Of a stretch of 5,375 nucleotides of DNA, positions 1 through 5,296 are shown one piece after another. This DNA comes from Calditrichota bacterium (lineage in GTDB: Bacteria; Zixibacteria; MSB-5A5; GN15; FEB-12): contig DAOWIC010000331.1 of NCBI GenBank assembly GCA_030641085.1, positions 1 through 5,375 of the forward strand, read 5' to 3'. The notes below the pieces were generated by a model. The model did no database searches and was not told the origin of the DNA. It saw nothing but the letters and a program-made list of their open reading frames with translations. The translations under genes were made by a program, and so were the position numbers. The number at the start of each line of letters is the position of its first letter. The first letter of the stretch is position 1.

Positions 1-80
1 CGCCAAGGATAAAGCACCTTGCCGGAAAAGCGCTTCGAACCGAATCGAGCGGGAATGACAGCAAGCACTTGTTGAGCCAT
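1..80 (-). CDS. kdsB: KdsB-like 3-deoxy-manno-octulosonate cytidylyltransferase, N-terminal fragment
   Basis: Only the first 26 codons are present; the gene runs off the left edge. The translation begins MAQQVLAVIPARFGSKRF and continues SGKVLYPW. This matches the N-terminal nucleotide-binding signature of CMP-Kdo synthetases (IPAR-x-GS-x-R-x-x-GK). KdsB transfers CMP from CTP to Kdo in the cytoplasm, activating it for lipopolysaccharide inner-core synthesis. The usual Pro before GK is Ser here. The ATG shares its A with the TGA stop of gatC (TGATG), so translation is probably coupled; a GAAGG lies 10 bases upstream inside gatC. Related sugar cytidylyltransferases (NeuA- or SpsF-like) share part of the motif, but the FGSKRF stretch favours KdsB. 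The family call is good for such a short piece; the exact substrate is less certain. Confidence 0.75.
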   Translation of the reverse strand, partial: MAQQVLAVIPARFGSKRFSGKVLYPW

Positions 81-367
81 CAGCCTAACACCTTCAGAAC
101 CCTGAAAAACTCACTGTCGCTATCCCGGTCGTTCGCCAGTGCTTGTTCTTGAGACAGCGACGGCTGCACGTTTTCGTCGCGCAGGCGACTATCGGCCGGA
201 ATCAGGACTGATTGCGATTCGATTCCGTCCGTATTAATATCGCGTATTTGCTCAAAATAGCCGACAATGAGCGCCAGTTCGGCCGCGAGTTTTTCTCTCT
301 CTTTTGGGGGTAATTTTGGCCGCACAAGGGTTGCAATTCGGTCAACCTGTATTTTTTCCAGCGGCAT
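80..367 (-). CDS. gatC: Asp-tRNA(Asn)/Glu-tRNA(Gln) amidotransferase subunit C (GatC)
   Basis: A 95-residue protein of normal GatC length. It is the small subunit of the cytoplasmic GatCAB complex, which converts misacylated Asp-tRNA(Asn) or Glu-tRNA(Gln) to the amide form; GatC wraps around and stabilises GatA and GatB. Family hallmarks are visible in order: an N-terminal helix with IATLVRPKL (residues 11-19), the ELALIVGYFEQI helix, the D-x-T-DGIE turn, the LRDENVQPSLSQEQAL segment, and the terminal EFFRVLKVL. The ATG at 367 is the only possible start, because an in-frame TAG sits two codons upstream. There is no ribosome binding site, and a sigma70-like promoter ends only five bases before the ATG. 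It overlaps the kdsB-like gene by one base. gatA and gatB are not adjacent on the upstream side, so the subunits appear to be encoded apart. Presence of GatC implies an indirect Asn or Gln tRNA pathway. Confidence 0.93.
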   Translation of the reverse strand: MPLEKIQVDRIATLVRPKLPPKEREKLAAELALIVGYFEQIRDINTDGIESQSVLIPADSRLRDENVQPSLSQEQALANDRDSDSEFFRVLKVLG

Positions 368-372
368 AGGCT

Positions 373-401
373 ATGATACCGCGTTCAATAAATGCTGTCA
401 A
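373..401 (-). promoter_or_regulatory. Sigma70-type promoter of gatC, probably leaderless transcript
   Basis: Reading the minus strand, a perfect TTGACA -35 box (401 to 396) is followed by a 17-base spacer and TATCAT as -10 box (378 to 373). Only five bases separate the -10 box from the gatC ATG at 367. With the usual start 6-7 bases after the -10 box, transcription would begin at or within one base of the ATG. This agrees with the lack of any Shine-Dalgarno sequence before gatC. The match is visible directly; the start point is inferred. Confidence 0.72.
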
Positions 402-458
402 GGGCAAAAGCCTTTATTTTCATCCTATTGGCCGCCACAAGCTTACGAATGCGTACGG

Positions 459-480
459 ATCTGATTTCTTTTTTTCAGAT
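459..480. repeat. Small inverted repeat in the divergent gap
   Basis: ATCTGA (459-464) and TCAGAT (475-480) form a 6-bp inverted repeat around a T-rich 10-base loop, between divergently transcribed gatC and the receiver-like gene. It could be a weak hairpin or a protein-binding site. It has no convincing terminator context, because no plus-strand gene ends upstream of it. Possibly chance. Confidence 0.3.
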
Positions 481-506
481 GAGGCCTTTCTTTTTGGGAC
501 AAAATT

Positions 507-518
507 CACTATATTGTG
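507..518. promoter_or_regulatory. AT-rich near-palindrome overlapping a possible -10 box for the receiver-like gene
   Basis: CACTATATTGTG is symmetric at 10 of 12 positions and includes TATATT (510-515), a plausible plus-strand -10 box about 72 bases before the ATG at 588. The matching -35 region is poor: only TTTCTT at 487-492, 17 bases away. The overlap of a palindrome with a -10 box is what an operator would look like, but this is tentative. Confidence 0.3.
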
Positions 519-587
519 AGGTGTCCGGCGAGATGGTGGGGAAAGATAACTGCCTAATTCGTAATTATTTAACCATGGATTGGTGTC

Positions 588-956
588 ATGAATAAAAAGG
601 TTATTATCGCTGCTAATAACATGATATTTACATCCAAGATCATGACAATCCTTGACGGTATGGACGCTGAGGGGATAAAAGCGATTCGCTCCGACGACAT
701 TTTCAATAAGGCCCAGGAGATTCGGCCCGACCTGATTATTATCGATTTGAATCTCAACGGGATCGAGGCTCCGGCCCTGATAAACAAACTCCGCTCCTAC
801 GGCGCTACCGAAGAGATTCCGATCGTCTGCTATTCGCCGCACGTGCTCAAGGACCAGATGAAAGCGGCTAAAACAGCAGGCGCAACGGAAGTGCTGCCCA
901 ACGCACGGATGACATCGCGGATGGGCAAGATTCTCGGCAAGTACATCGACAACTAA
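588..956 (+). CDS. Atypical single-domain receiver (response-regulator-like) protein with degenerate phosphorylation pocket
   Basis: A 122-residue stand-alone protein with the CheY-like alternating pattern: VIIAANN strand, helix, DLIIIDLNLNG strand and loop (residues 48-58), IPIVCYS strand (77-83), and AGATEVLP strand (97-104). Aligned on D53 as the phospho-acceptor position with CheY spacing (D12, D13, D57, T87, K109), the acidic pair is Ala8-Ala9, the switch Thr/Ser is Ser83, and the conserved Lys is Asn105. The Mg2+-binding acids and the Lys are therefore gone while Asp53 and Ser83 remain. Conventional phosphotransfer is unlikely; a role as a constitutive protein-interaction module is inferred. 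No output domain and no histidine kinase are present nearby. The ATG is the only usable start, since an in-frame TAA lies 18 bases upstream with no other start codon between. The ribosome site is weak (GGA near 577). The gene diverges from gatC and converges with the acetyltransferase gene. The partner is unknown. Confidence 0.82.
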   Translation: MNKKVIIAANNMIFTSKIMTILDGMDAEGIKAIRSDDIFNKAQEIRPDLIIIDLNLNGIEAPALINKLRSYGATEEIPIVCYSPHVLKDQMKAAKTAGATEVLPNARMTSRMGKILGKYIDN

Positions 957-1007
957 GCCACTACCTCATCTTCAGCCGAAAATCAACCACAGTTGACTCA
1001 AGATTTG

Positions 1008-1034
1008 AAAACCTACGCTTACGCGGACAGGTTT
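1008..1034 (-). terminator. Weak hairpin terminator candidate for the glycosyltransferase-acetyltransferase unit
   Basis: On the minus strand, about 42 bases past the acetyltransferase stop, AAACCT pairs with AGGTTT. An inner CGC-GTAA-GCG mini-stem with a GNRA-type loop sits inside, separated by a small asymmetric internal loop. A short TTTT then C follows. The U-tract is short, so efficiency would be modest. The rest of the 119-base convergent gap holds only a small TCAAC-CACA-GTTGA hairpin (983-996) without a U-tract. Confidence 0.38.
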
Positions 1035-1075
1035 AAGTGTGCCGGTCCGAGGCGGATCAGGTGTGGCGGCAGAAT

Positions 1076-1948
1076 CTATGCGTGAGCGGTGTAGGGCAAA
1101 ATAAATTTGCTGCCCTCAAAAGGAAAGTCGCCAAGAAGATGGGTGCCGTTGTCTATCTCAAGCAGCACTTGCTCCGATTCTTGCAGACCCAACTTGTCCG
1201 GCATGAACATGAACTCGACCGCCGTATCTTCCGCGCTGCCTATATAAGAGTAGACTTCTGAAAAGGGCGGGAGCTTCTTCCCCACTATATCAAACACAGT
1301 CACAATGCCGTCTTTGCGCTCATATAGAATCAACAGATCCAGATCGGCGATATAAGAGATATTGTCAGTCAGGAAATAGAGACACCAGAACATCAGCAGT
1401 CTCTCGTTATACACGCCCAGCATGTCACAGACCGGTTCTCTTTCACTAGCGCAGCGATATATCAGATCGAGGTGTTCTTTTTTCTGAACGTCCATTTTGG
1501 CAGCCCCGGCCCGGGCGGTCCTGCCCAATATATGAAGTCGTGTTTTGTGCTCAAAAGTACGCCGGAAACCGCATCGTTTGTAGAACTCGAGCGCCTCTTC
1601 ATCGGCAAAGAGAAAAAAGAAATCATGAGTAGCCTCTGCCCACTTTAGTGCTTTCCGGGTCAATTCGAGATTGAGCCCCCGTCGGCGATATCCGGGCAAA
1701 GTCCCCACGCTTGAGATCTGGGCCACGAGTCGGCGCTCGCCCCGGATAGTCATATCCATTGAATAGAGGCAGGTACTCGCGACAACCGTATTGCCGTCAA
1801 AAAAGGAAAACGGTCGATACTTGTTATCCCAATATCCCATCCGATCCCACAGCGACAGGTCGAGGTTATGGATTCGGATCAGGAAATCCAGGAACGCTCT
1901 TTTCGATTCGGGATTGTCCCAGTAGTCGTCGCTATAGGTCAGGTCCAT
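1076..1948 (-). CDS. GNAT-family N-acetyltransferase with extra C-terminal domain
   Basis: A 290-residue protein. The N-terminal half (about 1-140) is a GNAT fold. A strand, QISSVGTLPGYRRRGL (77-92), carries the acetyl-CoA pyrophosphate-binding R-x-x-G signature (R88 to G91), followed by the LELTRKALKWA helix. The motif B segment EALEFYKRCGFRRT (118-131) is clear. The usual small residue two positions after G91 is Asn93. The layout VGTLPGYRRRGL recalls Eis-like acetyltransferases, but the whole protein is shorter than typical Eis (about 400). Residues 150-290 form a second, unrecognised domain with KLPPFSEVYSYI and a VLLEIDNGTHLLGDFPF segment. The ATG overlaps the end of the glycosyltransferase gene by 17 bases, with a strong GAGGA five bases before the start inside that gene, so the two are co-translated. 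The substrate is unknown; acetylation of an envelope sugar or lipid-linked intermediate is inference from context. Confidence 0.82.
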   Translation of the reverse strand: MDLTYSDDYWDNPESKRAFLDFLIRIHNLDLSLWDRMGYWDNKYRPFSFFDGNTVVASTCLYSMDMTIRGERRLVAQISSVGTLPGYRRRGLNLELTRKALKWAEATHDFFFLFADEEALEFYKRCGFRRTFEHKTRLHILGRTARAGAAKMDVQKKEHLDLIYRCASEREPVCDMLGVYNERLLMFWCLYFLTDNISYIADLDLLILYERKDGIVTVFDIVGKKLPPFSEVYSYIGSAEDTAVEFMFMPDKLGLQESEQVLLEIDNGTHLLGDFPFEGSKFILPYTAHA

Positions 1949-3473
1949 GGTTTTCCTCGAATCGTGTCACCGGCGCGTAGACCCAGCCCTCGTGGGTGCG
2001 GTTATGCTTCGGGTTCAACAGGTGAAGAATGTAATCGACCAGCGACGGGCCGACATGGAACACCTCCCGCATAGGTCCCACCCGGTTTTCGAGCGTATCG
2101 ACATATTTGCCCAGATCGGCGGCATCCAGTGGGTAAAGCATGTAGTAATCATAAAAACCTCCGACCGTATCCTGCATGGCGCGATCGAAATCCGGCCAGT
2201 GGAAGACATAGTTGCGGCCGATCTGATCAAAACCGCCGTAGAAATACGGAAAATTGCGATACTTGTCCGGCGAGAAGAAAAGCACTTTGGGTGTTTCGGC
2301 CGACACCTGCTCTACCTTAACCAGCGGCTCAACCATCCCCTTGTGCCCGTAATTAAACGTGAAGATCAGAAGCAGCACAGTGTTGATCGAAATCGTAAAA
2401 GTCAGCAGCGGATAGAACAGGCGCTTCTTGCGAAAGAGAAAACCGTTCTCACAGTAATGCCGGTGCATCGCCAGAATCAGAACCACCGCCAGCACCGGCA
2501 CTATCGGGATCATGTATCGCTCCTGGCGGCTGGCCAGCAGGGAGTGTATGACGACAAAGGCCAGGCTGCTGATAGTGATCATCTTGTGGTCGGCGACAAA
2601 GCTTTTCCGACCGGCCAGATAGAACAGGATCAGCGACAACGGTGGGATGAAATAGCCGAGGATCACGCCAATATAGATGAAGATATTGGTCGCGTATGGC
2701 GGTCGTTCGGTGAAACCCTGTCCGATATGGTTTAACGTCGTGCCCATGAACGTACCCATCAGTTTCCAGTCGACCAGCCCCGCTATCAAGAACATGCCGA
2801 GCAGAGTCAGCCCGTAGTAGAGCGCGGCTCGAATCCGGCGATCGTCAATCCAGAGAATAATCGGGATCACCCAGAAGGCCAAAAGCAGTTGAAAGCGCAC
2901 CATCCAGGCCAAACCGGTTACAATCCCGGCGAGCACGAGCCAGACTGTCTGCTTGTCGTCGCGGTAACGATAGAGGTAGTAAACGGCGAGCACCCAGAGC
3001 GTCCCGCCCACCATCTCAATCAGGTTTCGCACGGCAAGGTAGGGCATGACAAAATGTATCGCCATGACCATCCCCCCGGCGACAGCCCACTTTTTGGATT
3101 TTGTCACCAGTTCGATGATTCGATAGACAGCCCAGACGCCCAGCATTGAAAATAGGCCGTGGAACAAGCGGACCCCGTACATGATCTTGTCCAGCGCCTC
3201 AAAGCCGAGCGCGTACATCAGCTTCATGCTCCAGAAAAGCGACACGGTGTAAAGCGGAAAGCGGGAGATCTCCCAGGCGGGGTCACGCTTCCATGTCATG
3301 TAACCGTCGGCCCCAAAAAACCCCTGCTGCAGCCACTGGTAGGCGACGTGCACAGTCTGAAAGTGATCGTCGGAGGCCATGTAGCCCTTGGAGAAAACGA
3401 CAGCCAACAGGCGGAAAACGCCTGCTGCAATCATCACGGCGGCGAGCGGGTGATTGTCGATGAATTTCTTCAT
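1932..3473 (-). CDS. GT-C membrane glycosyltransferase, Alg9/GT22-like mannosyltransferase family
   Basis: A 513-residue multi-pass protein (from ATG 3473) with about 11-12 hydrophobic segments and a soluble C-terminal part of roughly 135 residues. GT22-type landmarks appear in order: SDDHFQTVHVAYQWL (34-48) after the first membrane segment, corresponding to the acidic first-loop motif; TWKRDPAWEISRFPLY (60-75); VRNLIEMVGGTLW (148-160); and SRQERYMIPIVP (315-326), the counterpart of the HKEERF-IP motif in Alg9/PIG-B enzymes. Such enzymes use polyprenyl-phosphate sugars on the outer membrane face to extend lipid-linked or surface glycans. The first acidic pair (D35, D36) is the likely catalytic or metal site. 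Start choice: a TTG at 3491 is an alternative (519 residues), but its GAGGG lies only one base away, so the ATG with the natural MKKF start is preferred; neither has a well-spaced ribosome site. It is translationally coupled to the downstream acetyltransferase. Donor and acceptor sugars are unknown; ArnT/GT39-like is a less likely alternative. Confidence 0.83.
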   Translation of the reverse strand: MKKFIDNHPLAAVMIAAGVFRLLAVVFSKGYMASDDHFQTVHVAYQWLQQGFFGADGYMTWKRDPAWEISRFPLYTVSLFWSMKLMYALGFEALDKIMYGVRLFHGLFSMLGVWAVYRIIELVTKSKKWAVAGGMVMAIHFVMPYLAVRNLIEMVGGTLWVLAVYYLYRYRDDKQTVWLVLAGIVTGLAWMVRFQLLLAFWVIPIILWIDDRRIRAALYYGLTLLGMFLIAGLVDWKLMGTFMGTTLNHIGQGFTERPPYATNIFIYIGVILGYFIPPLSLILFYLAGRKSFVADHKMITISSLAFVVIHSLLASRQERYMIPIVPVLAVVLILAMHRHYCENGFLFRKKRLFYPLLTFTISINTVLLLIFTFNYGHKGMVEPLVKVEQVSAETPKVLFFSPDKYRNFPYFYGGFDQIGRNYVFHWPDFDRAMQDTVGGFYDYYMLYPLDAADLGKYVDTLENRVGPMREVFHVGPSLVDYILHLLNPKHNRTHEGWVYAPVTRFEENHGPDL

Positions 3474-3512
3474 AAGAATGATCTGTTGCAAACCCTCAGC
3501 GCAAAGGTTAAG

Positions 3513-3540
3513 TTGTTAGCCCGAAAATAGCAACTAACAA
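3513..3540. promoter_or_regulatory. Inverted repeat in the divergent promoter region
   Basis: TTGTTAG (3513-3519) and CTAACAA (3534-3540) form a perfect 7-bp inverted repeat with a 14-base spacer, centred between the divergent glycosyltransferase and protease genes. The two arms are 21 bases apart start to start, so they would lie on the same DNA face, as expected for a dimeric regulator. No strong -35/-10 pair is visible for either gene. On the minus strand, TTGCTA and TAACCT at 17-base spacing is a weak candidate that overlaps the repeat. Confidence 0.4.
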
Positions 3541-3547
3541 ATGACCG

Positions 3548-3564
3548 GCTATCGGAGAGATAGC
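3548..3564 (+). promoter_or_regulatory. Hairpin in the 5' leader of the protease gene
   Basis: GCTATC (3548-3553), loop GGAGA, GATAGC (3559-3564) forms a perfect 6-bp stem with a 5-base loop, 30 bases before the ATG at 3594. The loop exposes a purine-rich Shine-Dalgarno-like GGAG, but the real ribosome site is GAAGGA (3579-3584), nine bases before the ATG. It may affect message stability or initiation; significance is modest. Confidence 0.35.
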
Positions 3565-3593
3565 GCCGCGACGCTCGTGAAGGACAATATCGC

Positions 3594-5168
3594 ATGAGAA
3601 TAAAATCGACCCGGCTGTTGCTGGTAGTATTGATGCTCTTTGCGGTCGGGACAGTCTCGGCGGTAGAGCTTGAAAAACTGCTGGTCAATTCAGTCGGCGG
3701 TGAGCGAGCGATGGAGAAGATCCGCCGGACCAAATCGTATCATGTCAGCGGCTCGGTGTTGCTCAACGGTATGCCTGGTCGGTTTGTCGAGCATGTAGTA
3801 CCGCCGGACCGGTACTACATGGAGATGCGGTTTGAACAGTTCAACATGATCCAAGCGTATGACGGTCATATCGCGTGGCAGAATGATCTGAACGGCCAGG
3901 TCTCCTTGATCGAGGGACAGGAGGAGAAGGAGCTTCTGAAAAACATCTACCTCGCCTCCTACGCCTACTTGCCGACCGAATTTCTGCCGGGCACGGTCAG
4001 CTTCCTGCGCACCCTTTCCGAAAACGGCCGATGTTTTCACGAGGTCGCCTTCACACCGCTGGAGGCGGACACGATCTTTCTTTATTTCGATTCGGCCAGT
4101 GGCCTGTTAGACAGAACCGTCAGCCGCATGGACAACCTGACAGTCACCAACCAACTGAGCGGTTACCGCAACAATGACGGCATTCTCTACCCTTTCCACT
4201 CAATGGCGAGCGTGGCGGAGGTGGGTCTTTCGGTTGAGGTGACGGTTGAGCAACTTGAGTTTGACCGGGAGATCGAGCCAACTCTCTTTGCCTTGCCCGC
4301 CGGCTCCAATACCGATTTTCATTTTCCGGTCGGCTCAGACAAACTTGATATTCCGGTCACCTATCGGCGCGGGCATATCCGCCTGCCGGTCACAATCAAC
4401 GGCTTAAAGAAAGTCTGGATGATTCTCGACTCTGGTTCATCGCACAGTATTCTCAACCGGTCCGCAATCGCCGACCTTGAGTTGGCGCAGGTCACTACCC
4501 TGCCCGCAATTGGTGTCAGCGGCTATGCCGATGTCGCGCTGGTTGCCACCGATTCGCTGAACATCGGCGACCTGACCCTGTACGACCAGGTGGCGGGCAG
4601 CCTGCCTCTTGAGGGCGGTGTCTGGCAGGGTGAGCAGGGATTGGATTTCGGTGGCATTCTTGGTTATGATTTCTTGAGCCGCTTTCCGATTCTGATCGAT
4701 TATCAGAATTCCATACTTACTGTTTTCAACCCGGACGGTTTCGAAGCGCCCCCGGGCGGCCGGGCGATGGATTTCTTTCTCACGATGCAGGTGCCGACGG
4801 TCGAGGCCGAGCTTATCGGCATCAAAGGTGATTTCATTGTCGATCTGGGCAATGCCTTCGGGCTGGTGGTTCATCATCGATTCGCCCGCGACAACAGTCT
4901 CGCCGAACAACTGAGCGATGTTCGCGACAACCCGACCTCGATCGGCGGTATTGGCGGCGCTGTCGGCGGCCGGAGTGCTTATGCCGCCACCTTTAAAATG
5001 GGTGATATCCTGCTTCAATCTATTCGGGTCCTCCTGCCGGACTCGGCCGCCGGGTTGGCCGGATCGGAAAGGCTGGCCGGGAATGTCGGTAATCTGGTGC
5101 TGGAAAACTTCAGGGTTCTTTTCGACTACAGCCGCCGCCGGCTGATTTTGTATGATATGAGCCGATGA
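3594..5168 (+). CDS. Exported two-lobed retropepsin-like aspartic protease with N-terminal lipoprotein-carrier-like domain
   Basis: A 524-residue protein. Residues 1-23 are a signal peptide (positive RIKSTR, hydrophobic core, likely cleavage after VSA), so it acts in the periplasm or beyond. Residues 24-235 resemble the LolA/outer-membrane lipoprotein-sorting fold: a helix with VNSVGGERAMEKI, then antiparallel strands such as SYHVSGSVLLNG and DRYYMEMRFEQ, and AYDGHIAWQND. Residues 250-524 hold two retropepsin-like halves. The first has WMILDSGSSHSIL (275-287) with catalytic D279-S-G, and closes with GGILGYDFLSRFPILIDY (353-370). The second has GDFIVDLGNAFGLV (412-425), with D417 kept but Thr/Ser replaced by Leu, and closes with AGNVGNLVLENFRVLFDY (495-512). 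A glycine-rich loop IGGIGGAVGG (450-459) may be the flap. GAAGGA nine bases before the ATG supports the start. Its substrate is unknown. It is transcribed away from the glycosyltransferase and upstream of the phosphofructokinase gene, which has its own promoter. Confidence 0.85.
   Translation: MRIKSTRLLLVVLMLFAVGTVSAVELEKLLVNSVGGERAMEKIRRTKSYHVSGSVLLNGMPGRFVEHVVPPDRYYMEMRFEQFNMIQAYDGHIAWQNDLNGQVSLIEGQEEKELLKNIYLASYAYLPTEFLPGTVSFLRTLSENGRCFHEVAFTPLEADTIFLYFDSASGLLDRTVSRMDNLTVTNQLSGYRNNDGILYPFHSMASVAEVGLSVEVTVEQLEFDREIEPTLFALPAGSNTDFHFPVGSDKLDIPVTYRRGHIRLPVTINGLKKVWMILDSGSSHSILNRSAIADLELAQVTTLPAIGVSGYADVALVATDSLNIGDLTLYDQVAGSLPLEGGVWQGEQGLDFGGILGYDFLSRFPILIDYQNSILTVFNPDGFEAPPGGRAMDFFLTMQVPTVEAELIGIKGDFIVDLGNAFGLVVHHRFARDNSLAEQLSDVRDNPTSIGGIGGAVGGRSAYAATFKMGDILLQSIRVLLPDSAAGLAGSERLAGNVGNLVLENFRVLFDYSRRRLILYDMSR
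3792..3821. repeat. Perfect 12-bp inverted repeat inside the protease coding sequence
   Basis: CATGTAGTACCG (3792-3803) and CGGTACTACATG (3810-3821) are exact reverse complements around a 6-base loop CCGGAC. The arms coincide exactly with codon boundaries for residues 67-76 (HVVPPDRYYM). The RNA hairpin would be very stable and sits about 200 bases into the gene. The structure is certain; its function is not known. Confidence 0.85.
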
Positions 5169-5170
5169 AG

Positions 5171-5218
5171 ACGGAAAATGCCGTAATCTCCACTATTGCC
5201 GCCGGAAACGGCGTACGG
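5171..5218 (+). other. Structured 3' region after the protease gene, with alternative pairings
   Basis: Just after the protease stop, CGCCG (5200-5204), GAAA, CGGCG (5209-5213) forms a perfect stem with a GNRA tetraloop. CCGTA (5181-5185) can pair with TACGG (5214-5218), stacking directly on it, or CCGT can instead pair with ACGG (5171-5174). The two choices exclude each other. No U-tract follows, so this is not a standard intrinsic terminator. It may protect the 3' end of the protease message. This stretch lies upstream of the phosphofructokinase promoter. Confidence 0.4.
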
Positions 5219-5235
5219 AATATAACGCAATGTGG

Positions 5236-5263
5236 TTGACACGGCATATGTTGCCGATATATT
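5236..5263 (+). promoter_or_regulatory. Sigma70-type promoter of the phosphofructokinase gene
   Basis: Perfect TTGACA -35 box (5236-5241), 16-base spacer, and TATATT -10 box (5258-5263). The expected start near 5270 gives a leader of about 27 bases containing a GAGGG ribosome site (5282-5286), ten bases before the ATG at 5297. It implies transcription separate from the protease gene. Confidence 0.7.
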
Positions 5264-5296
5264 AGTTGATTAACCAATTGCGAGGGAACGCTTGGC

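Noticed and set aside
459..480. ATCTGA/TCAGAT with T-run as an intrinsic terminator
   Set aside because: The T-run is in the loop rather than after the stem, and no plus-strand gene ends upstream of it.
392..595. 67-codon plus-strand open frame in the gatC/receiver gap
   Set aside because: No ribosome site, T-run-derived hydrophobic composition, and overlap of the receiver-like start in another frame; looks like chance.
420..842. 140-codon open frame on the minus strand antisense to the receiver-like gene
   Set aside because: It overlaps a protein with clear receiver fold on the other strand, has no recognisable motif, and would place its start inside that gene without a ribosome site.
1947..2735. 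262-codon plus-strand open frame opposite the glycosyltransferase
   Set aside because: Rich in His, Gln and Arg, typical of antisense reading of a membrane-protein gene; the minus strand has the clear GT-C pattern.
4940..4975. GGC-rich short repeat in the protease gene
   Set aside because: Explained by the glycine-rich loop IGGIGGAVGG of the second protease lobe; not a DNA repeat element.
4437..5018. 193-codon minus-strand open frame opposite the protease
   Set aside because: Mirror-strand artefact of the GC-rich protease gene; the plus strand contains the active-site motifs.
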